A stretch of 12,842 bases of DNA, from assembly GCA_964450715.1 (NCBI GenBank), contig CAYVFC010000192.1:1-12842 (forward strand). The letters run 5' to 3'. Source of the DNA: CAYVFC01 sp964450715 (GTDB taxonomy: Bacteria; Myxococcota_A; Polyangia; Polyangiales; JAFGIB01). The position numbers were made by a program, and so were the translations under genes. Of the stretch, positions 1 to 6,570 are shown piece by piece (position 1 is the first letter of the stretch; the number at the start of each line of letters is the position of its first letter). Under the pieces are notes generated by a model. That model saw only the letters and a list, made by a program, of their open reading frames with translations, did no database searches and had not been told where the DNA came from.

Positions 1-57
1 TTTGAGGAGGAGCAACGCAGCAGCCGGGGCCGTCGCGCCCGAAAGATGGATGAGTGA
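1..57 (+). CDS. C-terminal tail of an upstream gene (partial)
   Basis: Reading frame 1 is open from the window edge to a TGA at 55-57 and gives 18 residues, FEEEQRSSRGRRARKMDE, a charged tail typical of a protein C-terminus. Of the other two forward frames, one stops immediately and one runs on into the repeat at 90-180. With so few residues no family can be assigned. It lies upstream of hypF on the same strand, so it may be another maturation or hydrogenase gene, but that is only inference. An imperfect hairpin (CACG-G-ACC / GGTCGTG, 64-82, loop CTAA) follows without a T-tract. Confidence 0.3.
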   Translation, partial: FEEEQRSSRGRRARKMDE

Positions 58-89
58 TTTTGTCACGGACCCTAAGGTCGTGGCAGAGA

Positions 90-180
90 TGTCATTTCGA
101 GCGGAGGGAGAAATCTCGGTGTTAGGCGTTCCCTTGATGCGAGAGAGATTTCTCGTCGCCTTCGGCTCCTCGAAATGACA
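90..180. repeat. 91-bp palindromic MITE-like repeat overlapping the hypF start
   Basis: The element begins TGTCATTTCGAGCGGAG at 90 and ends CTCCTCGAAATGACA at 180. The reverse complement of the right end (TGTCATTTCGAGGAGCC...) matches the left end for 12 bases and then again across the internal GAGAAATCTC block (left 109-118; right GAGATTTCTC, 145-154). The two arms therefore form a long imperfect hairpin. There is no ORF for a transposase, so if mobile it is non-autonomous. The TGTCATTTCGA...GAGAAATCTC pattern resembles a repeat seen scattered between genes in diverse bacteria; that recognition is from memory. The right terminus contains the ATG of hypF at 175. Confidence 0.75.
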
Positions 181-2514
181 GATCGCACTGACCCGAGGGT
201 TCGGCACCCGATCCGCCGCCGGCTGACCCTGGTGGGAACCGTGCAGGGCGTGGGATTCCGTCCCTTTGTCCATCGCCTGGCCGGCGCGCGGGGGCTGACC
301 GGCTGGGTGGGCAACCAGGGCGGCCGGGTGACGCTGGAGATCCAGGGTGAGGGCAATGATGTTGATGGATTTATCCAGGAAATGACATCGCAGCCCCCTT
401 CGGGAGCGCGCGTCGAATCCTGCTCGCAGCAGACCCTGCCGGTGCGCGAGGCCGAGCGGGGCTTCGCCATCGCCGAGAGCTTCACCGGGGAGGCGGGCTG
501 CCCGAGCCTGGCCCCGGACAGCGCTCCCTGTCCCGACTGCCTGCGCGAGATGCGGGACCCGGCCGACCGGCGCTTCCACTACCCGTTCATCACCTGCGCC
601 GTTTGCGGGCCCCGGTACACCATCGCGCAAGAGCTGCCGCACGACCGCTCGCGCACCACCCTGGCCTGCTTCGAGATCTGCCCCGAGTGCGCGCGCCAGT
701 ACGCCGACCCGGCCGACCGCCGCTTTCACGCCCAGGGCATCTGCTGCCCGGCCTGCGGGCCGCGCGTATGGCTGGTGCGGGCCGGGGGCGAGGCGCGGCC
801 GCCGCCAGGACCACCGGCCGGCGACCCGGCCGAGGCGGTGCTGGCCGCGAGCGAGCTCTTGCAGCGGGGCGAGGTGGTGGCGATCAAGGGCGTCGGGGGG
901 TTTCTGCTGGCCGCGGACGCGAGCAGCACCCGCGCCGTCGACAGGATACGCGAGATAAAGAGGCGGAAGAGCAAGCCGCTGGCGCTGATGGTACCCGACC
1001 TAGAGGCGGCGCGCCGGCTGGTCCACCTGGACGAGCAGGCCCAGGCCTTGCTCGCCTCGCCGGCCGCCCCCATCGTGCTCGCGCCGGCCAGAGCCGCCCA
1101 CGGGCTGGCGCCGGGTATCGCGCCCGGGCTCGGCGACCTGGGGGTGATGCTGCCGGGCTCGCCGCTGCACCATTTGTTGTTGAGCGAGCAACCCGCCGCC
1201 CTGGTCATGACCTCGGCCAACCAGCCCGCCGAGCCCATCATCATCAACAACCGGACTGCCTGCCGGCAGCTGCCGGTCGATGCGTTTCTGCTCCACGACC
1301 GCGACATCCTGTTGCCCACTGACGACAGCGTGGTACGCACCGCCCCGCGCGCGGCTGCGCCCGGGTCCCCCTCTCTTCTCCGGGCAGAGGGGTCAGGGGT
1401 GAGGGCAGGGGCGGCCGTCGCCTTCGTCCGCCGAGCCCGCGGCTACGTACCGGGCGCGCTCGAGGCGGGGTTTTTGCCGCGGCGCTCGGTGCTGGCCCTG
1501 GGCGCCGAGCTCAAGGCCACGGTGACCACCCTCCAGCAAGGCAGGCTGGTGGTGGGGCGCCACCTGGGTGACCTGGACGACGCGCGCACCGAGCGGGCAT
1601 TCCGCCGGGAGGTCGGGCGTGTGCTCGGCTTCGAGCGCCTGAAACCCGAGCGGGTGGCCGTGGACCTGCATCCGGACCTCGCCAGCACCCTGCTCGGCGA
1701 GCAGCTGGCCGCCTCCGCGGCGCTCGTGCGCGTGCAGCACCACCACGCCCACCTGTGCGCGGTCATGGTCGAGCACGGCATCGCGCCCGAGCGACGGGTG
1801 ACGGGCATCATCCTGGACGGCGTGGGTCTGGGAGACGACGGTACCATCTGGGGGGGCGAGGTCTTGAGCGGCGGCTATGGAGGTTTCCAGCGCGTGGCCT
1901 GGCTCAGGCCGGTTCCGCAGCCGGGCGGCGACCGGGCCGCGCGTGAGCCCGACCGCATGTCCACCAGCCTGCTGCTCGACGCCGGGCTCGGGGGCGCGGG
2001 CGTGGCCGGATATAAAGAGGATATCGCGGGGATTTGCGGCAGCCGCGCCGTCTCCCCGCTTACCAGCAGCGCCGGCCGGCTCTTCGACGGAGCGGCGGCC
2101 ATCCTGGGCCTGGCTCCGCAGCTGCAGAGCTACCAGGGCGAGGCCGCGGCGCTGCTGGAGGCAGCGGCAGAGCCGGGCTGTGGCGACGGCTATCCGCTGC
2201 CGCTCCGGGGCTCAGAGCTGGACACCCGCGAGCTCACGGCCGCTCTGGTAGGGGACCGTTCGCCCACGCCGGCCCGTGCCGCGCGCTTTCACAACGCACT
2301 GGCCGACGCCCTGGCGCGAGCGGCGCTGGCGGCGGGCAACGACACGGTGGCGCTGGGCGGAGGGTGCATGGTCAATCGCGTGTTGCTGGCCAGGCTGCAG
2401 GAGCGCCTTTCGGCCGAGGGGTTGACCGTGATCCGGCCGCTTGCCCTGCCCGCCGGAGACGGCGGCCTCTCAGCCGGCCAGGCGGCGGTCGCCGCCTGCG
2501 CGGACGGACGGTAG
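175..2514 (+). CDS. hypF: Carbamoyltransferase HypF, [NiFe]-hydrogenase maturation
   Basis: HypF uses carbamoyl phosphate and ATP to carbamoylate the C-terminal cysteine of HypE, the first step in making the cyanide ligands of [NiFe] hydrogenases. All four domains are visible. The acylphosphatase domain (about 16-105) has VQGVGFRPF with Arg29 and Asn47. Two C4 zinc fingers follow (Cys119/122/141/144 and Cys169/172/191/194, both CX2C-X18-CX2C). The YrdC-like domain (about 215-390) has KGVGGF, SKPLALM and MTSAN. The Kae1-like domain (about 435-775) has QHHHAHL, DGTIWGGE, GGCMVNR and GDGGLSAGQ. At 779 aa it is slightly longer than E. coli HypF (about 750), largely because of a repeat-derived insert near residues 391-416. 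No upstream alternative start is needed: the ATG at 175 lies 23 codons before the QGVGF motif. No clear Shine-Dalgarno precedes it. The cytoplasmic role is certain from the domain set. Confidence 0.97.
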   Translation: MTDRTDPRVRHPIRRRLTLVGTVQGVGFRPFVHRLAGARGLTGWVGNQGGRVTLEIQGEGNDVDGFIQEMTSQPPSGARVESCSQQTLPVREAERGFAIAESFTGEAGCPSLAPDSAPCPDCLREMRDPADRRFHYPFITCAVCGPRYTIAQELPHDRSRTTLACFEICPECARQYADPADRRFHAQGICCPACGPRVWLVRAGGEARPPPGPPAGDPAEAVLAASELLQRGEVVAIKGVGGFLLAADASSTRAVDRIREIKRRKSKPLALMVPDLEAARRLVHLDEQAQALLASPAAPIVLAPARAAHGLAPGIAPGLGDLGVMLPGSPLHHLLLSEQPAALVMTSANQPAEPIIINNRTACRQLPVDAFLLHDRDILLPTDDSVVRTAPRAAAPGSPSLLRAEGSGVRAGAAVAFVRRARGYVPGALEAGFLPRRSVLALGAELKATVTTLQQGRLVVGRHLGDLDDARTERAFRREVGRVLGFERLKPERVAVDLHPDLASTLLGEQLAASAALVRVQHHHAHLCAVMVEHGIAPERRVTGIILDGVGLGDDGTIWGGEVLSGGYGGFQRVAWLRPVPQPGGDRAAREPDRMSTSLLLDAGLGGAGVAGYKEDIAGICGSRAVSPLTSSAGRLFDGAAAILGLAPQLQSYQGEAAALLEAAAEPGCGDGYPLPLRGSELDTRELTAALVGDRSPTPARAARFHNALADALARAALAAGNDTVALGGGCMVNRVLLARLQERLSAEGLTVIRPLALPAGDGGLSAGQAAVAACADGR
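1366..1411. repeat. Palindromic intergenic-type repeat inserted in frame within hypF
   Basis: This stretch contains a perfect 7-bp inverted repeat, CCCCTCT (1368-1374) and AGAGGGG (1386-1392), followed by TCAGGGGTGAGGG. It resembles the common CCCTCTCCC...GGGAGAGGG...GGGGTGAGGG repeat normally found between genes of Proteobacteria (recognised from memory, no search run). It encodes part of residues about 391-416, low-complexity G/S/A/R sequence lying between the conserved DDSVVR (383-388) and FVRRARGY (417-424) blocks. In ordinary HypF proteins these two blocks are separated by only a few residues. The frame is kept across it. Confidence 0.6.
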
Positions 2515-2526
2515 CCGCCCCTCCCC

Positions 2527-2649
2527 CTACTGTATTTCGACGCCCGCCCCTTCGTTGTCGTCGTAACCGTTCAGGGGGGGGTAGTCGGTATCTGAAACGA
2601 CGGCGGTCAATGCACCGACAACCGTCAGGTACGTGAGTACAATCCTCAC
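2527..2649 (-). CDS. Candidate 40-residue small protein with hydrophobic N-terminus
   Basis: On the minus strand a GTG at 2649-2647 opens a 40-codon frame ending in TAG at 2529-2527. The first 19 residues, MRIVLTYLTVVGALTAVVS, form one hydrophobic stretch after a single Arg. The remainder (DTDYPPLNGYDDNEG then AGVEIQ) is polar and acidic, like a short exported or membrane-anchored peptide. It sits in the 241-bp gap between the convergent hypF and kinase-like genes, downstream of the latter on the same strand. Against it: no convincing Shine-Dalgarno before the GTG, and no recognised family. An in-frame TTG further upstream would add 18 residues. It could be a chance ORF. Confidence 0.25.
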   Translation of the reverse strand: MRIVLTYLTVVGALTAVVSDTDYPPLNGYDDNEGAGVEIQ

Positions 2650-2755
2650 CGGCCCGGCTGGGCACCGAGCTTTTTCCGGCGCCTTGGCCGCCGCGCTGCC
2701 CAAGGCCTGAACGCTTACTTGTCGTCGCTGGCCGCGGCGGTCGCCAAACGGCTCT

Positions 2756-3769
2756 CTACTCGTCTTCCGGTTTGGTCGGCGGCCCCTTCCAGTGCATGTC
2801 TCCGGCCAAGGTGGCGGCCAGGGGGTCGACCCGTTCCGGAGGCAGCCGGCCGGGGCTGGAGGTACGCATGGCCAGGGGCTTTTGCGAAAGACGCTCGGAG
2901 CCCGGTCTCGGCGGCTGGCTGGTCCTGGCCGGCGGCGACATCAGCCGGTCGCGCAGGTCGGCCGCGTCCTTGGGCCGGCTCGCGGGCGAGACGCTCAGGC
3001 AGGCGTTGACCGTGGTGCACATGTGGCGAGGCACGTCCGGCGCCACCTCTTGCAGCTGTCGCGTTTCGATGCCGGCGGTCGCGCCCGCGTGCGGCGGAAA
3101 GGGCGACCGTCCGGAGAGCAGCTCGTAGACCAATACCCCGAGCGACCATACGTCCGAACGCGTGTCGATCCGCGCGGGGACCATTCTCGCCTCCGGAGCG
3201 ATATAGGCGAGCAGATTGCCGGCCGCCACGCCGTCCCAGCTGCCCTTTATGGCGTCGGCGGCAGCCGATGCGCCGCAAAAACCGAGCACGCGCACGACTC
3301 GGCGGCTTCCCTGCCTTTCGAGAATCACCGCTCTGGGGTTGAGCCGCCCGTGAACCACGCCGCGCTCGTGCGCGGCGGCCACCGCGGTCAGCATTTGCAC
3401 GATCAGATCGAACGCCGGGCCCAGCGGCATCCCGTTGCCGAAGCGCTCGAGCTCGTTGGACAGCGGCGTTCCCTCCACGTGCTCCTCGACCACGAAGGGG
3501 ATCCCGGTTTCGTCCAGGTCGACCTTCAGTACCTGGGGCAGATTGGGATGCTTGAACCTGCTCAAACTTTTAGGGGTATTGAGAAACTCTTGGGCTACGT
3601 TCGGGTTCAGCGCGAACTCTGGCTTGAGCACCTTGACCGTGACCGGCTGCCCGCTCGTCTGGTCGGTGGCCAGGTAGGCCTCGCAGACCCCTTCGGACCT
3701 CGAGAGCATCTCCAGCGAGTACTCGCCATTGATGACCTCTCCGGTCCTCGAACGCTCCCGCTTCGACAT
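2756..3769 (-). CDS. Ser/Thr protein kinase-fold protein lacking catalytic residues (pseudokinase)
   Basis: The 337-residue protein has a Hanks-type kinase fold at about residues 17-277. Visible marks are the beta-3 lysine in VTVKVLKP (Lys46), HPNL (74-77), AYIAPEA (188-194, the APE motif) and DVWSLGVLVYELLSGRSPF (206-224). The catalytic positions are not conserved: HRDLKPEN reads HGRLNPRA (140-147), DFG reads GFC (163-165), the helix-C glutamate position looks like Thr65, and the glycine-rich loop reads SRSEGVCEAY. The C-terminal 60 residues are Pro/Ser/Arg-rich and look disordered. No TM segment is seen. It is therefore probably a cytoplasmic binding or scaffold protein rather than an active kinase. 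Start: the ATG at 3769 follows GGAAGAGGAC; a TTG 13 codons upstream lacks this support. It is antisense between hypF and hypC, interrupting an otherwise co-directional hyp cluster. A functional link to hydrogenase maturation is not shown. Confidence 0.85.
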   Translation of the reverse strand: MSKRERSRTGEVINGEYSLEMLSRSEGVCEAYLATDQTSGQPVTVKVLKPEFALNPNVAQEFLNTPKSLSRFKHPNLPQVLKVDLDETGIPFVVEEHVEGTPLSNELERFGNGMPLGPAFDLIVQMLTAVAAAHERGVVHGRLNPRAVILERQGSRRVVRVLGFCGASAAADAIKGSWDGVAAGNLLAYIAPEARMVPARIDTRSDVWSLGVLVYELLSGRSPFPPHAGATAGIETRQLQEVAPDVPRHMCTTVNACLSVSPASRPKDAADLRDRLMSPPARTSQPPRPGSERLSQKPLAMRTSSPGRLPPERVDPLAATLAGDMHWKGPPTKPEDE

Positions 3770-4082
3770 GTCCTCTTCCAGTATTCCGGATATGCCGGCG
3801 AAAGCCAAGGTGAACCGAACCGTTCGCGGGCCGGACTCGAAGCCATTTCATAACTACTCCCGTCGTCTTTCGGGCGGGGCGGCCCCACCTGCGGCCTCGC
3901 TTTTCCTCGAAATAGCGCTGCGATTCCTCGTCGCCGCTCCTTGCATCTGGGGCCGCCGCGCTGCGAAATACTCGGTTTGTATACATGAAATGGCTTCGGG
4001 GTCGTCTGTCAGGTGCGAAAGCGCGGCGTGGTATGCGGCCGCTTTGTGCAGGTACGGTGGTGTGTGGTATCGAGACGATCCA
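3770..4082. other. Divergent intergenic region, pseudokinase / hypC
   Basis: This 313-bp stretch has no gene I can support. It should hold promoters for both the minus-strand kinase-like gene and the hypCDE operon. It contains the 14-bp inverted repeat pair. An AT-rich TTTGTATACAT (3976-3986) could serve as a -10 region toward hypC, although no convincing -35 at standard spacing is seen. A small leader stem AAAGCG/CGCTTT (4018-4023 / 4040-4045) lies ahead of hypC. Two short frames beginning MKWLR on either strand are by-products of the inverted repeat and not credible genes. Confidence 0.5.
3838..3998. repeat. Pair of inverted 14-bp repeats in the divergent pseudokinase/hypC spacer
   Basis: CGAAGCCATTTCAT at 3838-3851 is the exact reverse complement of ATGAAATGGCTTCG at 3985-3998; partial similarity (G-TC) extends a few bases further. 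The arms lie about 69 bp from the pseudokinase ATG and about 85 bp from the hypC ATG, each oriented toward its own gene. Length, exactness and symmetry suggest a duplicated regulator site or matched promoter elements for the two divergent units. No known operator consensus was recognised. Confidence 0.55.
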
Positions 4083-4304
4083 ATGTGTCTGGCGATTCCC
4101 ATGCGGGTGGTTTCCGTCGAGGGTTCCCGCGGCCTGGTCGATGCCGCGGGCGTCAGGCTGGAGGTGGCCCTGGACCTGGTAGAGGACGTACAGCCGGGCG
4201 ACTACCTGCTGGTGCACGCCGGATACGCCATCAATCGCATGAGCGCCCGCGAGGCCGAAGAGAACCTGGCCATCCTGCGACGGCTGGTCGAAGCGTCGGA
4301 GTGA
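4083..4304 (+). CDS. hypC: Hydrogenase maturation chaperone HypC/HupF family
   Basis: This 73-residue protein begins MCLAIPMRV, the family signature. Cys2, exposed after removal of Met1, ligates the Fe(CN)2CO unit and contacts HypD and the hydrogenase large-subunit precursor. The central beta-barrel (OB-like) residues VDLVEDVQPGDY-type pattern and VHAGYAINRMS (44-54) with its conserved His are also present. Length matches the family (about 75-90 aa). The Shine-Dalgarno is weak (GAGA about 10 nt upstream), but the ATG is fixed by the MCLAIP motif. It is the first gene of hypC-hypD-hypE; the stop lies 9 nt before the hypD ATG. It acts in the cytoplasm as an iron-sulfur-assisted carrier complex with HypD. 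Confidence 0.96.
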   Translation: MCLAIPMRVVSVEGSRGLVDAAGVRLEVALDLVEDVQPGDYLLVHAGYAINRMSAREAEENLAILRRLVEASE

Positions 4305-4313
4305 AGAGGCGTG

Positions 4314-5414
4314 ATGAGCCTATCCCATCAGGCGCGGGAGATCATCGGCCGGCTGGCCGCGCGCGCGCCCGCGCGGCTGACCTTCATGGAAGTATGCGGC
4401 ACCCACACCGTTTCCGCGGCGCGCTCCGGCCTGTACGGGTTGCTGCCAGACGGAATCCGGCTCATCTCCGGTCCGGGCTGCCCGGTCTGCGTGACGCCGG
4501 TCGGGTACCTGGATCACGCGCTCGCGCTCTGCCGGCTGCCGGGCCTGACCCTGGCCACTTTCGGCGACTTGATGCGCGTGCCCGGATCGACCGCTTCGGG
4601 AAAACCGGGCGAGCCGACGAGCCTGGCCCTGGCCCGGGCGCGCGGGGCCGACGTGCGGCCGGTCTACTCGCCCCGCGACGCCCTGCAGCTGGCCGTCGAC
4701 GGCCCGGAGCGGCAGGTGGTCTTCCTGGGCGTGGGCTTCGAGACCACCGCCCCGGCAATCGCCTCGGTGATCGCCCGAGCGGCCGAGCAGGGCCTGGGCA
4801 ACTTCTCCGTGCTGGCCGCCTGCAAGAGCATCGTGCCCGCGCTCGAGGCGCTGGCCGGCGCCGGGGAGATCCTCATCGACGGGTTCATGTGCCCGGGCCA
4901 CGTGAGCGTGGTCATCGGGGCCGACGCCTACCGCCCGCTCTGCGAACGGCTCGCCCTGCGCTGCGCCATCGCCGGCTTCGAGCCGGTGGAGATGCTGCTC
5001 GCCATCGAGGCGCTTTGCAGCCAGGTGGCGCAAGGCCAGAGCCGGGTCGATAACTGCTACCCGGCCGCGGTCAGCGCCGGAGGCAATCCGAGAGCGCGCG
5101 AGGTCCTGTACCGCGTGTTCGAGCCGTGTGACAGCGAGTGGCGCGGGCTCGGCACCATTCCCGACAGCGGCTTTGCCGTTCGCGCGCGCTATACGGATTT
5201 CGACGCCGGCTCGCGTTTTCCGGTACGGTTGCCCGAGCCGCGCGAGCATCCGGGCTGCCGCTGCGGGGAGGTGCTGCGCGGGGTGTTGGCCCCGGGACAG
5301 TGCGCCCTGTTCGGACGGGACTGCAGGCCCGAAACCCCGCGGGGCGCCTGCATGGTCAGCAGCGAGGGAAGCTGTGCGGCTCACTACCGTTATAGCGCGC
5401 AGGGGGATCGATGA
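4314..5414 (+). CDS. hypD: Hydrogenase maturation iron-sulfur protein HypD
   Basis: HypD holds a [4Fe-4S] cluster and, with HypC, forms the scaffold on which CO and CN are attached to iron. The 366-residue sequence shows MEVCGTH (Cys28), GPGCPVCVTP (Cys56, Cys59), FGDLMRVPGS, GVGFETTAPA, CPGHVSVVIG and NCYPAAVSAGGN. It also has the C-terminal cysteine-rich block with Cys330, Cys337, Cys346 and Cys354 (CALFGRDC, GACMVSSEGSC). All family cysteine motifs are intact, so it should be functional. Start choice: AAGAGG (4304-4309) is 4 nt from the ATG at 4314 but only 1 nt from the GTG at 4311, favouring the ATG. Its TGA overlaps the hypE ATG (ATGA), indicating translational coupling. Confidence 0.97.
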   Translation: MSLSHQAREIIGRLAARAPARLTFMEVCGTHTVSAARSGLYGLLPDGIRLISGPGCPVCVTPVGYLDHALALCRLPGLTLATFGDLMRVPGSTASGKPGEPTSLALARARGADVRPVYSPRDALQLAVDGPERQVVFLGVGFETTAPAIASVIARAAEQGLGNFSVLAACKSIVPALEALAGAGEILIDGFMCPGHVSVVIGADAYRPLCERLALRCAIAGFEPVEMLLAIEALCSQVAQGQSRVDNCYPAAVSAGGNPRAREVLYRVFEPCDSEWRGLGTIPDSGFAVRARYTDFDAGSRFPVRLPEPREHPGCRCGEVLRGVLAPGQCALFGRDCRPETPRGACMVSSEGSCAAHYRYSAQGDR

Positions 5415-6394
5415 TCCTCATGGGACACGGCGCCGGCGGCCGGCTGACGCGGAAGTTGGTTGAAGAGCATATCCTGCCGGCCCTGGACAACCCGGTGCTG
5501 GCCCGGCTCGAGGACAGCGCGGTGATGGACGACATCGCGCTCAGCATCGACAGCTACGTGGTCACCCCCCGGGTCTTCCCGGGCGGCGATCTGGGCCGGC
5601 TGGCCATCAGCGGCACGGTCAACGACCTGTGGATGGTGGGCGCCGAGCCGCTGGGCCTTTCGGCCGCGCTCATCCTGCAGGAGGGGCTGCCGCTCGCCGA
5701 GCTGGACCGCATGGTCGCCTCCATGGGCCGCACGGCCCGCGAGGCGGGCGTGGACCTGGTGGCGGGCGACACCAAGGTGGTGGCGCGCGGAGCCTGCGAC
5801 GGGGCCTTCATCACCACCGCCGGGGTGGGACGGTTGAGCCCTCAGTTCCGTCCCACGGCCTCGCGGGTGGCGCCGGGCGACGCGGTGATCGTGAGCGGCA
5901 GCCTGGCCGATCACGGCGTGGCCGTGCTCAGCGCGCGCGAGGGGTTTGACATCAAGGGGGAAGTCGCCAGCGACGTGGCGCCGTTGGGCTCATTGGTACG
6001 CGCGCTGCGACAGGCGGCGCTACGGGTACACGCCCTGCGAGACCCCACCCGCGGCGGGGTGGCGCAGAGCCTGATCGAGATCGCCTCCGCTTCCGGCACG
6101 CGCATCGTGCTCAAGGAGATCTCCATCCCCATCAGGCCGTCGGTGCGCGCCGCCTGCGAGCTGCTGGGGCTCGATCCCCTCTACGTGGCCAACGAGGGCA
6201 AGCTGTTGTTGATACTCCCAGCCGAGCAGGCCGACGAGGCGCTACGCCTGCTGCGCGCCGAGCCGCTGGGCGCGGCCGCGGCCATCATCGGCAAGGTAGT
6301 TGCCGGCGAGCCGGGCGTCGAGCTCAGCACCGCGGTGGGCGGGCGGCGCCGGCTGCGCATGCACGCGGGCGAGCTGTTGCCGCGCATCTGCTAG
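5411..6394 (+). CDS. hypE: Hydrogenase maturation protein HypE (carbamoyl dehydratase)
   Basis: HypE is carbamoylated by HypF on its C-terminal cysteine and then uses ATP to dehydrate the thiocarboxamide to a thiocyanate, which donates CN to iron on HypCD. The 327-residue protein has the PurM/AIR-synthase fold. HGAGGRLT lies near the N-terminus, then DDIA, GTVNDLWMVGA, AGDTKVV, RDPTRGGVAQ and EGKLL, and it ends in PRIC with the acceptor cysteine as the last residue. The length is normal. The ATG overlaps the hypD stop (ATGA) and is preceded by AGGGGG. It is the last gene of hypCDE; a 176-bp spacer follows. Confidence 0.97.
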   Translation: MILMGHGAGGRLTRKLVEEHILPALDNPVLARLEDSAVMDDIALSIDSYVVTPRVFPGGDLGRLAISGTVNDLWMVGAEPLGLSAALILQEGLPLAELDRMVASMGRTAREAGVDLVAGDTKVVARGACDGAFITTAGVGRLSPQFRPTASRVAPGDAVIVSGSLADHGVAVLSAREGFDIKGEVASDVAPLGSLVRALRQAALRVHALRDPTRGGVAQSLIEIASASGTRIVLKEISIPIRPSVRAACELLGLDPLYVANEGKLLLILPAEQADEALRLLRAEPLGAAAAIIGKVVAGEPGVELSTAVGGRRRLRMHAGELLPRIC

Positions 6395-6424
6395 AGCTCG
6401 TCCTGTGCAGAGACCGGATCAGCA

Positions 6425-6471
6425 CACTGTGTAACGGGCTTTACAGTGGGCATGTGCGCTCGTGGCGCACA
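6425..6471. promoter_or_regulatory. Two inverted repeats upstream of the outer-membrane-like gene
   Basis: CACTGT (6425-6430) and ACAGTG (6443-6448) form a perfect 6-bp dyad. A second perfect 7-bp dyad, TGTGCGC (6453-6459) and GCGCACA (6465-6471), has a 5-nt spacer. Neither is followed by a T-tract, so these are not typical hypE terminators. The first lies about 95-120 bp upstream of the start predicted from the -24/-12 element below, a normal distance for an activator of sigma-54. The second could be an rho-independent-like hairpin of the hypE mRNA without a U-run. Confidence 0.35.
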
Positions 6472-6517
6472 GGGCCGAAATGCGGCGGAATCGCTGGCTT
6501 CTCGAGACTGATGGCGT

Positions 6518-6532
6518 TGGCCTGGTTCTTGC
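6518..6532 (+). promoter_or_regulatory. Candidate sigma-54 (-24/-12) promoter
   Basis: TGGCCTGGTTCTTGC matches the TGGCACG-N4-TTGC consensus at TGGC, the G at position 7 and TTGC, with exact GG-to-GC spacing. Transcription would start near 6544, leaving a leader of about 27 nt that contains the AGGGG Shine-Dalgarno before the ATG at 6571. It was read by eye only; no genome-wide score is available. Confidence 0.45.
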
Positions 6533-6570
6533 GAACTTCGATGACCAGGCACCAACTTCAGGGGATTCAG

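Noticed and set aside
2681..2706. GCCTTGG...CCAAGGC inverted repeat as a terminator
   Set aside because: The 7-bp stem has a 12-nt loop and no T-run follows on either strand, so it does not look like an intrinsic terminator.
2792..3853. 353-codon plus-strand ORF opposite the pseudokinase
   Set aside because: Shadow of the kinase-fold gene, whose APE and DVWSLG motifs and ribosome binding site identify the true strand.
3917..3945. Third relic of the 90-180 repeat in the divergent spacer (GATTCCTCGTCGCCGCTCC)
   Set aside because: Partly matches GATTTCTCGTCGCC...GGCTCC of the element, but CCTCGAAAT lies on the wrong side and the match needs a gap. It could be chance, so it is not listed as a feature.
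4320..5384. Long antisense ORF (354 codons) opposite hypD
   Set aside because: Lies entirely over hypD with intact family motifs. GC-rich genes commonly leave open antisense frames, and its translation is low-complexity Arg/Gly/Ala sequence.
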